Positions 1 through 8,235 of a DNA stretch of 35,192 bases are shown here, piece by piece. The position numbers and the translations under genes are program-made. Every line of letters begins with the position of its first letter. Within the stretch, counting starts at the first letter, position 1. A model generated the notes under the pieces. The model saw only the letters and a list, made by a program, of their open reading frames with translations. It was not told the DNA's origin and made no database searches. The stretch is from Magnetospira sp. (GTDB lineage Bacteria > Pseudomonadota > Alphaproteobacteria > Rhodospirillales > Magnetospiraceae): NCBI GenBank assembly GCA_028282245.1, contig JANQIL010000143.1, forward strand, positions 1-35,192, read 5' to 3'.

Positions 1-98
1 GGTACCCAAGCTTTGGATCGGTCGATCCACTAAGCTATTGATCTGGTGGTTCGATTCAGCCAACGGATGGGACTCATCCGTTGGCATCGAACCACTAG
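1..98 (-). repeat. Left copy of two-hairpin palindromic repeat (truncated)
   Basis: This is an inverted copy of the element at the right end of the window. Apart from two substitutions and a 3-nt insertion near position 20, positions 1-98 match the reverse complement of about 35067-35161. The copy contains a full hairpin: outer arms TGGTTCGAT (46-54) and ATCGAACCA (86-94), and perfect inner arms CCAACGGATG (60-69) and CATCCGTTGG (75-84). It ends in CTAG at 95-98. The second hairpin is cut by the start of the window. The element ends 10 bp before the likely pyrD start. It encodes no transposase and resembles a non-autonomous MITE or REP-like sequence. Its presence at both window edges suggests a dispersed family that broke the assembly. 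Confidence 0.9.
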
Positions 99-108
99 AC
101 GACGCGCC

Positions 109-1179
109 GTGACCGGCTGGTACGGCCTCGTCTGGCCTTTGGTCCGCCGTCTCGACCCGGAGCGCGCGCACGGCCTCGCCCTGGCGGCCCTTAAGGCGGG
201 GCTGGTTCCGTCCGGGCGGCCGGTCGCCGAGCCGCGCCTGCGCACCACCCTGTGGGGGCTGGAGTTCGCCAACCCGCTGGGTCTCGCGGCCGGCTTCGAC
301 AAGGAAGCCGAGGCGGTGGACGCGGCGCTCGGCCTCGGGTTCGGGTTCGTCGAAATCGGCTCCGTGACGCCCGAGCCGCAGCCGGGCAATCCGCGTCCGC
401 GCCTGTTCCGTCTGCCCGAGGACGGGGCGGTGATCAACCGCATGGGGTTCAACAGCCGGGGCCTTGAGGTGGCGCGGGCCAACCTGGAGCGCCGCCGTCG
501 GCGTGGCGTCGTCGGGATCAATCTCGGCAAGAACAAAACCAGCCAGGACGCCGCCGCCGACTACCGAAAGGGTGTCGTGGCCCTGGGGCCGCTGGCCGAC
601 TACCTGGTGGTCAACGTGTCGTCGCCCAACACTCCCGGCCTCCGTGCCCTGCAGGGCCGGGCTCCGCTGGCCGATCTGCTGGGCGCCGTCAAGGCGGCGC
701 GCGACGGCCTGGAGCGCAAGCCGCCGCTGCTCCTGAAGATCGCTCCGGACCTCACCGACGAGGACAAGGCGGATATCGCCGCCGTCGTGCTCGATCTGGA
801 AATCGACGGCCTGATCGCCACCAATACCACCATCGCCCGTCCGGATGGCCTGCGCGGGACCCGTCGCGGCGAAGCCGGCGGGCTCAGCGGGCGGCCCCTG
901 CTGGCCCCGTCGACCCGGGTGCTGGCCGACATGTATCGGCTGACCGGCGGGCGGATTCCGTTGATCGGGGTCGGTGGCGTGGCGTCGGGGGCCGACGCCT
1001 ATGCCAAGATCCGCGCCGGCGCGTCCCTGGTCCAACTTTATTCGGCCCTCGTCTACGGCGGGCCGGATCTGGTGACGCGCATTCTGCGGGATCTGTCCGC
1101 CCGTCTGGCGGCCGATGGGTTCAACTCGGTGGCCGAAGCGGTGGGAGCCGACGGCGGGCGGACAGTCAGAACGGATTGA
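109..1179 (+). CDS. pyrD: Dihydroorotate dehydrogenase (quinone), class 2
   Basis: PyrD oxidises dihydroorotate to orotate in pyrimidine synthesis and passes electrons to membrane quinone. The protein is 356 aa from GTG 109, normal for class 2. Visible family motifs are NRMGFNSRG (FMN region), [20 protein letters not shown] with the class 2 catalytic Ser, and IGVGGV followed by a phosphate-binding stretch near the C-terminus. The N-terminus, with RLDPERAH after a hydrophobic start, fits the membrane-associating helix of class 2 enzymes. The frame stays open back to ATG 46, but those 21 codons lie in the palindromic repeat, so GTG 109 is preferred. No Shine-Dalgarno sequence is visible before it. 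The 3' end overlaps the convergent eipA-like gene by 14 bp. Confidence 0.95.
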   Translation: MTGWYGLVWPLVRRLDPERAHGLALAALKAGLVPSGRPVAEPRLRTTLWGLEFANPLGLAAGFDKEAEAVDAALGLGFGFVEIGSVTPEPQPGNPRPRLFRLPEDGAVINRMGFNSRGLEVARANLERRRRRGVVGINLGKNKTSQDAAADYRKGVVALGPLADYLVVNVSSPNTPGLRALQGRAPLADLLGAVKAARDGLERKPPLLLKIAPDLTDEDKADIAAVVLDLEIDGLIATNTTIARPDGLRGTRRGEAGGLSGRPLLAPSTRVLADMYRLTGGRIPLIGVGGVASGADAYAKIRAGASLVQLYSALVYGGPDLVTRILRDLSARLAADGFNSVAEAVGADGGRTVRTD

Positions 1180-1744
1180 CGTGTTTTTCGCGCGTGTAGT
1201 GAAGGTAGCCGACGCTGGCTCCCGCGCGCAGGCCGACGCCGGTGCGAATCGGCGCCAGCACGATGTCATCGGAGCGCTGGTAGTTCAGCCCCAGACCGCC
1301 GACCACGTAGAGGCTGCCGTCGACGCCCGGGAACCGCTGGTAGATGCGGTCCGGATCGCCCAGGTGGTAGACCAGGGTGAACACCTTGGAGGCGTTGCCG
1401 CCCCAGTCGAATCCGACCGATGGACCCTGCCAGTAGAGCTGGCGGGTTTCGCCGGTTTTCTTTTCCAGGCTGCCCTGGCCGTAGCGGGCGCCGACGAAGA
1501 ACGCGCCGCTCGCCTCCTCGCCGACGATGATGGCATTGGGGCGGCCGTGATCGGCGAACGCCTTTTCGATGACGCTGGCCAGGCCCTCGGTGGTGGCGCC
1601 GAAGAAACCCTTGGCCGCCTCCAGGACCTCGTTCTTGTCGTAGGTCTCCTCCTCGGCCGGTGCCGCGTCGGTGGCCCGGGCGATCGAGGGGGCGGCGCCG
1701 ATCAGCAGCATCGCCACGAGGGCGGTCATCAGGATACGGGGCAT
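1166..1744 (-). CDS. DUF1134 / EipA-like periplasmic envelope protein
   Basis: The 192-aa protein has a Sec signal peptide of about 23 residues (hydrophobic core [14 protein letters not shown], then ARA). A glycine-rich domain follows with stretches such as [20 protein letters not shown] and VGGLGLNY, typical of DUF1134. In Brucella the DUF1134 protein EipA supports envelope integrity under stress; the same role is inferred here. The start is ATG 1744, preceded on the minus strand by GGAG about 8 nt away. The intrinsic terminator of the TRAP operon lies only 23 nt upstream of this start, so its own promoter is hard to place. The 3' end is convergent with pyrD and overlaps it. Confidence 0.85.
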   Translation of the reverse strand: MPRILMTALVAMLLIGAAPSIARATDAAPAEEETYDKNEVLEAAKGFFGATTEGLASVIEKAFADHGRPNAIIVGEEASGAFFVGARYGQGSLEKKTGETRQLYWQGPSVGFDWGGNASKVFTLVYHLGDPDRIYQRFPGVDGSLYVVGGLGLNYQRSDDIVLAPIRTGVGLRAGASVGYLHYTREKHVNPF

Positions 1745-1767
1745 CGGGGAATCTCCGTGCGCGAATG

Positions 1768-1799
1768 AAAAATCCTGACGGGATCATACCCCGTCAGGA
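1768..1799 (-). terminator. Intrinsic terminator of the dctPQM operon
   Basis: A perfect 10-bp stem, TCCTGACGGG (1773-1782) with CCCGTCAGGA (1790-1799), encloses a 7-nt loop. On the minus strand it is followed by five T (1768-1772). It lies 24 nt beyond the dctM stop and 23 nt before the eipA-like start, so it could also attenuate read-through into that gene. Confidence 0.85.
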
Positions 1800-1823
1800 C
1801 CCGTGATGCCAGCGGGCGGCGTC

Positions 1824-3332
1824 TCAGTTCTTGATGATGATTTCCGGCCCCATCAGGGTGTTGGGAAGCCAGGTGGAGATGGCCGGGATGTAGGTCACCA
1901 GAACCAGGAAGACCAGCAGGATCATCAGCCACGGCAGCGCCGCCTTGACCACCCACAGGATGGATTGTCCGGTGATGCCGGCGGTCACGAACAGATTGAG
2001 GCCGACCGGCGGGGTGATCATGCCGATCTCCATGTTGACCACCATGATGATGCCCAGGTGAATCGGATCGATGCCCAGTTCCATGCCGATCGGGAACAGG
2101 ATCGGCGCCATGATCAGCAGGATCGCCGACGGTTCCATGAAGTTGCCGGCGATCAGCAGCAGGATGTTCACGATGATCAGGAACGACCACCATTCGAATC
2201 CGGCGTCGACGATCATCGACGTGATCTCGTGCGGAATGCGCTCGGTGGTCAGCACGAAGGCGAACAGCATCGCGTTGGCGATGATGAACATCAGCATGAT
2301 CGACACCTTGGCGCCGTCCAGGGTCGTTTTGACGACCTCGCGATGGATCAGCGAAGCCGGCAACCAAGCCAGGCAAATGATGACGTTCACCACCAGTTCG
2401 ACCAGGAAGATCGGCAGTTTAACGAGGATATGGAGGCCGAAATAGGGCAGGCGCCCAACCAGGGGCGAGTCGCCGCCCGCCGCCGACTCGATGAGCCGCC
2501 GGTTGGCATGCCGCAACGACTCGAACTTCCATGAGGCCTTGCCCTTCATGGGACCCATGTCCCGATACACGAAGACGGCGATCAAAAAGGCGTAGACCGC
2601 CGCCACGGCGGCGGCCTCGGTCGGCGTGAAGATGCCGCCGTAGATGCCGCCCAGGATGATGAAGATCAGCATCAGGCCCCAGAACGCGTCGGCGAGGGAA
2701 TCCCAATACTCCAGGAACGGCGGGCGCGGCTGTTTCGGCAGGCCGGTGGCCCGAGCCCGGAAATAGATCGCGATCATCAGCAGCACCCCGGCCAGCAGGC
2801 CCGGGATCACGCCGGCCAGGAACATCCGGCCGACCGAGACCTCGGTCGCCGCCGCGTAGACCACCATCACGATGGACGGCGGGATCAGAATGCCGAGGGT
2901 GCCGGCGTTCGCGATGACGCCGGCCGCGAAGGGTCTCGGATATCCCGACTGCACCATGCCGGCGATGACGATGGAGCCGATCGCCGCCACGGTGGCCGGC
3001 GACGATCCCGACACGGCGGCGAACAGCATGCAGGCGAGAACCGAGGCCATCGCCAGGCCGCCGCGCATGAATCCGACCGTGTTGATGGCGAACCGGATCA
3101 GCCTGCGGGCCACTCCGCCGGTCGACAGGAAGGCGGACGACAGCACGAAGAACGGAATCGCCATCAGGGTGTAGTGGTGCATGGTGTCGAACACGCGGGC
3201 CGACAGGGTGCCCAGGTCATCCGATCCGAAGATCAGGATGGTCATCACGCTGGACAGCCCGAGCGCCATGGCGATCGGGGTGCCGATGAAGATCAGCGCG
3301 AACAGGACGATGAACAGGAAGGCGATGGTCAT
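1824..3332 (-). CDS. dctM: TRAP transporter large permease DctM, with mid-protein insertion
   Basis: This is the large membrane subunit of a tripartite ATP-independent periplasmic transporter, which imports organic acids with the sodium or proton gradient. The 502-aa protein is almost wholly hydrophobic. It has typical DctM stretches such as GTPIAMALG near the N-terminus, MHHYTLMAIPFFVLSSAFL, and ITPPVGLNLFV near the C-terminus. Usual DctM proteins are about 430 aa. The excess is an insertion at roughly residues 256-330, after the FVYRDMGPM stretch, with a charged part (KASWKFESLRHANRR) and one extra hydrophobic segment (ILVKLPIFLVELVVNVII). The start ATG overlaps the dctQ stop by 4 nt (ATGA), which fixes it; a much longer upstream reading frame is a shadow over dctQ. 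Substrate is not predictable. Confidence 0.92.
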   Translation of the reverse strand: MTIAFLFIVLFALIFIGTPIAMALGLSSVMTILIFGSDDLGTLSARVFDTMHHYTLMAIPFFVLSSAFLSTGGVARRLIRFAINTVGFMRGGLAMASVLACMLFAAVSGSSPATVAAIGSIVIAGMVQSGYPRPFAAGVIANAGTLGILIPPSIVMVVYAAATEVSVGRMFLAGVIPGLLAGVLLMIAIYFRARATGLPKQPRPPFLEYWDSLADAFWGLMLIFIILGGIYGGIFTPTEAAAVAAVYAFLIAVFVYRDMGPMKGKASWKFESLRHANRRLIESAAGGDSPLVGRLPYFGLHILVKLPIFLVELVVNVIICLAWLPASLIHREVVKTTLDGAKVSIMLMFIIANAMLFAFVLTTERIPHEITSMIVDAGFEWWSFLIIVNILLLIAGNFMEPSAILLIMAPILFPIGMELGIDPIHLGIIMVVNMEIGMITPPVGLNLFVTAGITGQSILWVVKAALPWLMILLVFLVLVTYIPAISTWLPNTLMGPEIIIKN

Positions 3333-3883
3333 GGCTTGGCCTTCCCGGACGCGCCGCCGTCCTGTTTGAACTGTTTGAGCGCGTCGGCGCTCTCGCTGCC
3401 GATCAGGGTGGTTTCCTTGTGGGTGACGATCTTCCAGGCGACCACCAGCAGCCGCCAGCAGGCGAGGCCGAATCCGAGGATCAACGCCGAGTAGGGAATC
3501 CACTGCGGAATCTTCAGATCCTCGGTTTCCATGCCGATCATGTGCAGGATATCGGCCTGAAGCCAGCCGCCGTAGGCCATCATGCCGCAATAGGTCAGCC
3601 CGGCGGCGATGGCGACGAGGCCGAGGAGCCGCTGCGCCGGGCTCGGCAGCAGGCGGACGATGGCATCCACGCCGATGTGGCTGTGTACCCGGATGCCGTA
3701 GCCGACCCCCATGATCACCAGCCATCCGAACAGGAAGGTGACCAGTTCGAGCGCCCAGATGAAGCCGGACGCGAATACATACCGCAGGACCACCTGCACG
3801 AAGGTGACCAGGGTCATGGCGGCCAGCAGGAAGGCGAGAAAGCCCTCCTCGGCCCGGTGAAATGCTTCGATCGCCTTGCGCAT
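3329..3883 (-). CDS. dctQ: TRAP transporter small permease DctQ
   Basis: This is the small membrane subunit that pairs with DctM and docks the periplasmic binding protein. The 184-aa protein has four hydrophobic segments: the first around FLAFLLAAMTLVTFVQVVLRYVF and the last around YSALILGFGLACWRLLVV. It carries the family pattern of a conserved Arg-Tyr (LRYVF) and an Glu-rich entry to the second helix (WALELVTFLFGW). The hydrophilic 30-residue C-terminal tail is ordinary. Its stop overlaps the dctM start. The start codon lies 8 nt after a strong hairpin that occupies the place of the ribosome binding site. Confidence 0.9.
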   Translation of the reverse strand: MRKAIEAFHRAEEGFLAFLLAAMTLVTFVQVVLRYVFASGFIWALELVTFLFGWLVIMGVGYGIRVHSHIGVDAIVRLLPSPAQRLLGLVAIAAGLTYCGMMAYGGWLQADILHMIGMETEDLKIPQWIPYSALILGFGLACWRLLVVAWKIVTHKETTLIGSESADALKQFKQDGGASGKAKP

Positions 3884-3891
3884 GATGACGA

Positions 3892-3917
3892 ACGGCCCGT
3901 TCTCGCGAACGGGCCGT
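3892..3917 (-). promoter_or_regulatory. Hairpin between dctP and dctQ
   Basis: A perfect 10-bp stem, ACGGCCCGTT (3892-3901) with AACGGGCCGT (3908-3917), encloses a 6-nt loop. No T run follows. It begins 9 nt after the dctP stop and ends 8 nt before the dctQ start. Such elements commonly protect the binding-protein mRNA and lower expression of the membrane subunits. Here it also covers the position where a dctQ Shine-Dalgarno would sit. Confidence 0.75.
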
Positions 3918-3926
3918 CCTTGGCGG

Positions 3927-4922
3927 TCAGTTATTGAAGCCGTCCGCCGCGCGGATCAGATCGGGTCCGATCTCGTCGGCGAAACGATCCCACACCGGCT
4001 GCATGGCGGCTTTCCAGGCCGCGCGCTGGTCGGCGTTCAGGGTGCGCACCACGCCGCCGGCGTCGATGATCTTCTGGCGGTTGTCGAGGTTCAGTTGACG
4101 CGACAGGTCGTTGCGGTCGTTGGTGACCTCCATGAGGATGGCGTGCAGCTCGTCGCGGATGTCGTCGGGCAGCCCTTCCCAGAACCGCTTCGAGACGATG
4201 ACCGCGTAGTCGAGGATGCCGTGGTTGGTCTCGGTCACGCCGTCCTGCACCTCGAAGAATTTCTTGGTGTAGATGTTGGACCAGGTGTTTTCCTGGCCGT
4301 CGACCACGCCGGTCTGAAGGGCGCCGTAGACCTCGGCGAAGGCCATCTTCTGCGGCACCGCGTCGAGCTGTTCGAATTGCGCGACCAGGACGTCGGACTG
4401 CTGAACGCGGAACTTCAGGCCGGCGGCGTCTTCCGGCATCAGCAGCGGCTTGTTGGCCGACATCTGCTTCATGCCGTTGTGCCAGAAGGTCAGGCCCAGG
4501 ATGCCCTTGTTCTCCATCGAGTGGAGGATTTCCTGGCCGTGGTCCGACTGCTGAAAGGCGTTGACGGCCTCGATGTCGTCGAACAGGAACGGCAGGTCGA
4601 AGATGCGGAACTTCTTGGTGATGGTCTCGAACTTCGACAGGGACGGCGAGCCCATCTGCACCGAGGTGCCCTTGATCAGCTCGATCAGCAGCTTGTCGTC
4701 GTTGAACAGTTGCGAGCCGGGATAGACCTCCACGCGGACCCTGCCGGCCATGCGCTCGTTGACCCGCTTGGCGAACTCGTCGGCGGCCAGATACTTGGGA
4801 TGCGTGGTGCCGGAGGTCACGTGGCTGAACTTGATGACGATTTCCTCGGCCTTGGCGATCGGACCGGCGGCCACCAGACCGGCGGCGACAACGGCGGCAA
4901 GGCCGAACTTGATGAAATTCAT
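3927..4922 (-). CDS. dctP: TRAP transporter periplasmic substrate-binding protein DctP
   Basis: This is the soluble receptor that captures the substrate in the periplasm and hands it to DctQM. The 331-aa protein starts with a signal peptide (hydrophobic LAAVVAAGLVAAG, cleavage likely after AKA near residue 25). Family features follow: IKFSHVTSGTTHPKY, the FRVQQSDV segment whose Arg normally binds the substrate carboxylate, and DGQENTWSNIY. ATG 4922 is chosen because AGGGAG lies 8 nt upstream; a GTG three codons earlier (4931) is possible. First gene of the dctPQM operon. The conserved Arg suggests a carboxylate substrate; nothing narrows it further. Confidence 0.93.
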   Translation of the reverse strand: MNFIKFGLAAVVAAGLVAAGPIAKAEEIVIKFSHVTSGTTHPKYLAADEFAKRVNERMAGRVRVEVYPGSQLFNDDKLLIELIKGTSVQMGSPSLSKFETITKKFRIFDLPFLFDDIEAVNAFQQSDHGQEILHSMENKGILGLTFWHNGMKQMSANKPLLMPEDAAGLKFRVQQSDVLVAQFEQLDAVPQKMAFAEVYGALQTGVVDGQENTWSNIYTKKFFEVQDGVTETNHGILDYAVIVSKRFWEGLPDDIRDELHAILMEVTNDRNDLSRQLNLDNRQKIIDAGGVVRTLNADQRAAWKAAMQPVWDRFADEIGPDLIRAADGFNN

Positions 4923-5379
4923 GTACTCCACTCCCTTTATGGCATTCGTTTTTTTTCGACCCGAACGGTCCGTTCCGCCGGGTCCGCCTGTCGACGGTGA
5001 CCCGCTCGTCGAACGCCCGTTACAAGCGCGGTCCCGTTGCCGGGAAAGCCGTGATTGTCACCCTTATGCGTTTGCGAATCAAATGAATTCTGAGGCAAAA
5101 AAGCACGGATTCTGGACATTTAGGAGTGCCGGAGCGAGTTTTTGACCAATCATTCGACGGAAAGCTTGTAATACCAATCAAGGATTGAACCGACTGTTCG
5201 GGGGGCGTCGCGCGGAGACGCCGCCGTTCGTCGCGTCGCGGGCGTTTTTCCGGCGTGGGCGCGATCCGGCGGGTCCGCTCGGGAGCCGATCGGTACAAAA
5301 CCCGTCGCTTGCCCTGGACCGACGGCGGGACCTGTGGTGATGTGGCCGCGAAAAACCCGGATCCGAGGATGCGATACGC
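4923..5379. other. Intergenic region between dctP and the PilZ gene
   Basis: About 450 bp separate the divergent dctP and PilZ genes, and no convincing gene was found. The dctP-proximal side has a run of eight T (4950-4957 region, plus strand) next to GC-rich short inverted repeats around 4960-4985. A TTGACC at 5142-5147 followed by TGTAAT at 5167-5172 is a weak promoter candidate towards PilZ, with a poor 19-nt spacer. Promoters for both genes must lie here, but none can be fixed from sequence. Confidence 0.5.
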
Positions 5380-5733
5380 GTGGCGACCTATCGAATTGCC
5401 GGCTACAAGGAGAGCGAGCGGCGCCGGGACCGGCGTCTGCCGCGGGGCAATCTGCGATTCGAGATCGGCGCGGCCCTGTGTCGCGTCATCGATATCAGCC
5501 TCGGCGGATTCCGGATCGAGGCGCCCGCCGAATCACCGCGTGCCGGCGATCGGTTTCAGGTGACTCTGATCTTGTGCGACGACGGACGACGCGCGGCGGT
5601 GGGCCTGGAGGCCGAGGTGGTGCGGGCCGACGCGGCGGCCGGAACCCTATCGGCCCGCTTCGTCAACCTGAACGGCGCGCGGTTCCGGGTCCTTGAACAA
5701 CTGGTCTTGCGCGGTCGCCTTCCGAGGGTCTAA
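5380..5733 (+). CDS. PilZ-domain protein
   Basis: The 117-aa single-domain protein has both halves of the cyclic-di-GMP binding signature: an Arg-rich N-terminal motif (RRRDRRLPRG, fitting RxxxR) near residue 15, and DISLGGFRIE, fitting [D/N]xSxxG, near residue 35. It is therefore likely a c-di-GMP receptor; its output is unknown. The start is GTG 5380, with GAGGA 10 nt upstream. The downstream ELM1-like gene starts 10 nt after its stop, so the two are probably cotranscribed. The window also encodes a degenerate GGDEF protein but no intact cyclase. Confidence 0.85.
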   Translation: MATYRIAGYKESERRRDRRLPRGNLRFEIGAALCRVIDISLGGFRIEAPAESPRAGDRFQVTLILCDDGRRAAVGLEAEVVRADAAAGTLSARFVNLNGARFRVLEQLVLRGRLPRV

Positions 5734-5743
5734 AGCTCTGCCC

Positions 5744-6730
5744 ATGGCAACCAAACCCCTCATATGGGCGTTGTGCGACGACCGTCCGGGCAACGCCTCG
5801 CAGGTGCGCGGGGTGGCCGAGAGCCTCGGCCTGCCGTTCCTGATCCAGGACCTCGCCTACACCGCCGCCGCGGCGCTGCCCAACTACATGGTCGGGGCCA
5901 GCTTCGGAGGCCTGACCCGCGACGCGCGGGTCAATCTCGGCGCGCCGTGGCCGGATCTTGTGATCGGCGCCGGGCGGCGCACCGCGCCGGTGGCCCGGCA
6001 CATCAAGGCGCTGTCCGACCGGCCGGTGTTTCTGGTCCAGATCATGTTTCCGGGCGAGCCGGGGATCGAGGATTTCGATCTGGTGGCCGTGCCGCGTCAT
6101 GACCAGATGCCGAAACGCGACGGCTTTTTCGAGGTGACCGGCGCGCCGCACCGCCTGAACCCCGGCAACCTGGCCGGCGCGGCGCATGCGTGGGCGGACC
6201 GGTTGTCAAGCCTGCCGGGTCCGCGCCTTGCCCTGGTGGTCGGCGGCTCCACCAAGCGGCGTCGCTTCACCCCGGAGATGGGCCACGACCTAGGCCGGCG
6301 GGCGGCCGCCGAGGCGGCCCGGCTCGGCGGGTCGCTGATGGTCACCACGTCGCGGCGCACCGGCGATGCCGCGCCGGCGGTGGCCGAGGCGGTGGCCGGG
6401 GTGCCGCACCGCCTGTTCCGTTGGGGCGACCCGGGCGACAATCCCTATCTGGGCTTCCTGGCGGTTGCCGACGCGGTGATCGTGACCGGCGATTCGGTGT
6501 CCATGTGCTCGGAGGCCTGCGCGACCGGAAAACCGACCTATATCTTCGCGCCGCGCGCGGCCACGGTGCGCAAGCACGGACTGCTGCACGATGACCTCTA
6601 CGCGGCAGGGCATGCCCGGCCGCTGTATGGTCCGATTGATCTCGACTGGAGCCATCCGCCGCTCAACGCGGCCGACGCGGTGGCGGAGGAGATCATCCGT
6701 CGGATGCGTCTCGGCGGCGCGGCGGAATGA
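5744..6730 (+). CDS. ELM1-like (DUF1022) putative glycosyltransferase-fold protein
   Basis: The 328-aa protein belongs to the bacterial relatives of the plant mitochondrial fission protein ELM1. Visible features are WALCDDRPGNASQ at the N-terminus, LVIGAGRRTAPVA, the central LALVVGGSTKRRRF, and VIVTGDSVSMCSEACATGKPTYI near the C-terminus. The pattern resembles GT-B nucleotide-sugar enzymes, with the last motif in the donor-binding position. Bacterial function is not established. ATG 5744 is chosen because the family's WALxDxRPGN motif follows within a few residues; an upstream TTG would overlap PilZ. A probable two-gene operon with PilZ. Confidence 0.85.
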   Translation: MATKPLIWALCDDRPGNASQVRGVAESLGLPFLIQDLAYTAAAALPNYMVGASFGGLTRDARVNLGAPWPDLVIGAGRRTAPVARHIKALSDRPVFLVQIMFPGEPGIEDFDLVAVPRHDQMPKRDGFFEVTGAPHRLNPGNLAGAAHAWADRLSSLPGPRLALVVGGSTKRRRFTPEMGHDLGRRAAAEAARLGGSLMVTTSRRTGDAAPAVAEAVAGVPHRLFRWGDPGDNPYLGFLAVADAVIVTGDSVSMCSEACATGKPTYIFAPRAATVRKHGLLHDDLYAAGHARPLYGPIDLDWSHPPLNAADAVAEEIIRRMRLGGAAE

Positions 6731-6735
6731 CCGAT

Positions 6736-6759
6736 CGCGCGATGATATCGAGTCGCGCG
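6736..6759. terminator. Hairpin between two convergent genes
   Basis: A perfect 7-bp stem, CGCGCGA (6736-6742) with TCGCGCG (6753-6759), has a 10-nt loop. It begins 5 nt after the ELM1-like stop and lies upstream of the convergent hemN end at 6828. No T run is present, so it may only aid factor-dependent termination or protect the mRNA end. Confidence 0.35.
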
Positions 6760-6827
6760 TCCGGGGTCGCCGGCGCTCGAATTCGACGAAGGTCCCGAAT
6801 GCCGGTGATCGGGGTTTGGGCCGGCCG

Positions 6828-8177
6828 TCAGACCGCCTTCGAATGGCGCTTCTGGCCCTGGTCCAGATAGGCGTCGAAGGCGGCGGCGACGAGGCGCACG
6901 AAGGGCCGGCCGTCCTCGGTGACGGCGATGCGGCTGCCGTCGAAGGTGCAGATTCCATCCTCGACCAGCGGCGCCAGCTTGGCCGCCTCGCCATCGAAAT
7001 GGGAGGTGTCGACGCCGTGCGTCCGCCCGACCTCCGCCAGGTCCACCTCCAGGGTGCACATGACGCGCTCGATGACGTCGGACCGCAGCCGGTCCTCGGC
7101 GGATAGCGCGATCCCCTTGCCGGTGGCCAGGCGGCCATCCTCGATGCGCCGCCCGTAGTCGCGCAACGGCAGGAGGTTCTGCACGTAGCCGTTCGGCAGT
7201 TGCCCGATCGCCGAGGCGCCGATGCCGATCATCGCCGGCGCCTTGTCGGTGGTGTAGCCCTGGAAATTACGGTGCAGGGTGCCGTCCTGGAGCGCCGTCG
7301 CCATGGAGTCCTCGGGATGCGCGAAATGATCCAGGCCGACCTTCACGTAGCCGAGTTCCCGCAGCCGGTCCGAGGCGCGGGTGAACTGCTCCCAGCGCTG
7401 CTCGGTGGTGGGCAGGCTGTCCTCCGGGATCATCTTCTGGTTCGCCTTCATCCACGGCACGTGGGCGTAGCCGAACAGGGCGATGCGGCGCGGCTGCATC
7501 TCGACCGCCTTGTCGACCATGAACAGCACCTTGTCGGTGGTCTGGAACGGCAGGCCGTACATCAGGTCCATGTTGAACGAGGTGATGCCGTGGCCGGCCA
7601 TCCATTCGACCACCTGACGGGTCATCTCGTAGGGTTGAATGCGGTGGATCGCCTTCTGCACCTCGGGGTCGAAGTCCTGTACCCCGACGCTGGCCCGGTT
7701 GACCCCGGCCTCGGCCATCTGCCGCACGTAGTCCTCGGTCGCCGTGCGGGGGTCCATCTCGACCGCCACCTCGGCATCGTCGGTGAAGGTGAATCGCTGG
7801 CGCAGCCGATCGATGATGCGCCGCCAGTCGCCGCCGGCCAGCATGGTCGGGCTGCCGCCGCCGAAATGCATGTGGCGGGCCCGGAACCGCGCGGGCAGGG
7901 TCGACGCCACCAAATCGATCTCGGCCAACAGGTGGTCCAGGTACTCGGAGACCGGCTCGTAGCGCTTGACGATCTTGGTGTAGCAGCCGCAGAACCAGCA
8001 CATCTCGTCGCAGAACGGGATGTGCGAATAGAGCGACAGGGGGGTCGTCGGATCGAGGGCCTTAAGCCAGTCGCCGTACAGTTCGTCGGTCACCGCGTCC
8101 GAGAAATGCGGCGCGGTCGGGTAGCTGGTATAACGGGGGACCCGAAGATCGTATTTGTTCAGCAAATCGGCGCGCAT
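6828..8177 (-). CDS. hemN: Oxygen-independent coproporphyrinogen III oxidase
   Basis: HemN is a radical SAM enzyme that converts coproporphyrinogen III to protoporphyrinogen IX without oxygen. The 449-aa protein carries YTSYPTAPHF near residue 20, the cluster motif CDEMCWFCGC (CxxxCxxC plus the HemN-typical next Cys), and FGGGSPTML for SAM binding. The C-terminal HemN domain is complete. Start ATG 8177 has GAGGA 10 nt upstream and gives the family's usual MRxDLLxKYDxRVPRYTSYP opening; a 15-codon upstream extension is unlikely. It lies 58 nt downstream of the phosphoesterase gene on the same strand. Its presence implies growth at low oxygen, although no FNR-type box was seen upstream. Confidence 0.95.
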   Translation of the reverse strand: MRADLLNKYDLRVPRYTSYPTAPHFSDAVTDELYGDWLKALDPTTPLSLYSHIPFCDEMCWFCGCYTKIVKRYEPVSEYLDHLLAEIDLVASTLPARFRARHMHFGGGSPTMLAGGDWRRIIDRLRQRFTFTDDAEVAVEMDPRTATEDYVRQMAEAGVNRASVGVQDFDPEVQKAIHRIQPYEMTRQVVEWMAGHGITSFNMDLMYGLPFQTTDKVLFMVDKAVEMQPRRIALFGYAHVPWMKANQKMIPEDSLPTTEQRWEQFTRASDRLRELGYVKVGLDHFAHPEDSMATALQDGTLHRNFQGYTTDKAPAMIGIGASAIGQLPNGYVQNLLPLRDYGRRIEDGRLATGKGIALSAEDRLRSDVIERVMCTLEVDLAEVGRTHGVDTSHFDGEAAKLAPLVEDGICTFDGSRIAVTEDGRPFVRLVAAAFDAYLDQGQKRHSKAV

Positions 8178-8235
8178 CGGCGAGGTTCCTCGGTCGGCGG
8201 TCAAAAAGATGTAATTAACCATCCCAAGGTATCAT

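Noticed and set aside
1-14. KpnI and HindIII sites suggesting a vector polylinker
   Set aside because: The sites are part of a 95-bp sequence with matching hairpins at both ends, and the right copy lacks the KpnI site, so a natural repeat is more likely.
3876-5000. Long open frame on the plus strand opposite dctP
   Set aside because: Composition is His/Gln/Val-rich as expected for a GC-rich antisense shadow; dctP on the other strand has a signal peptide and all family motifs.
5071-5083. FNR/CRP-like half palindrome between dctP and PilZ
   Set aside because: TTGAT on one side only; the second half-site does not match.
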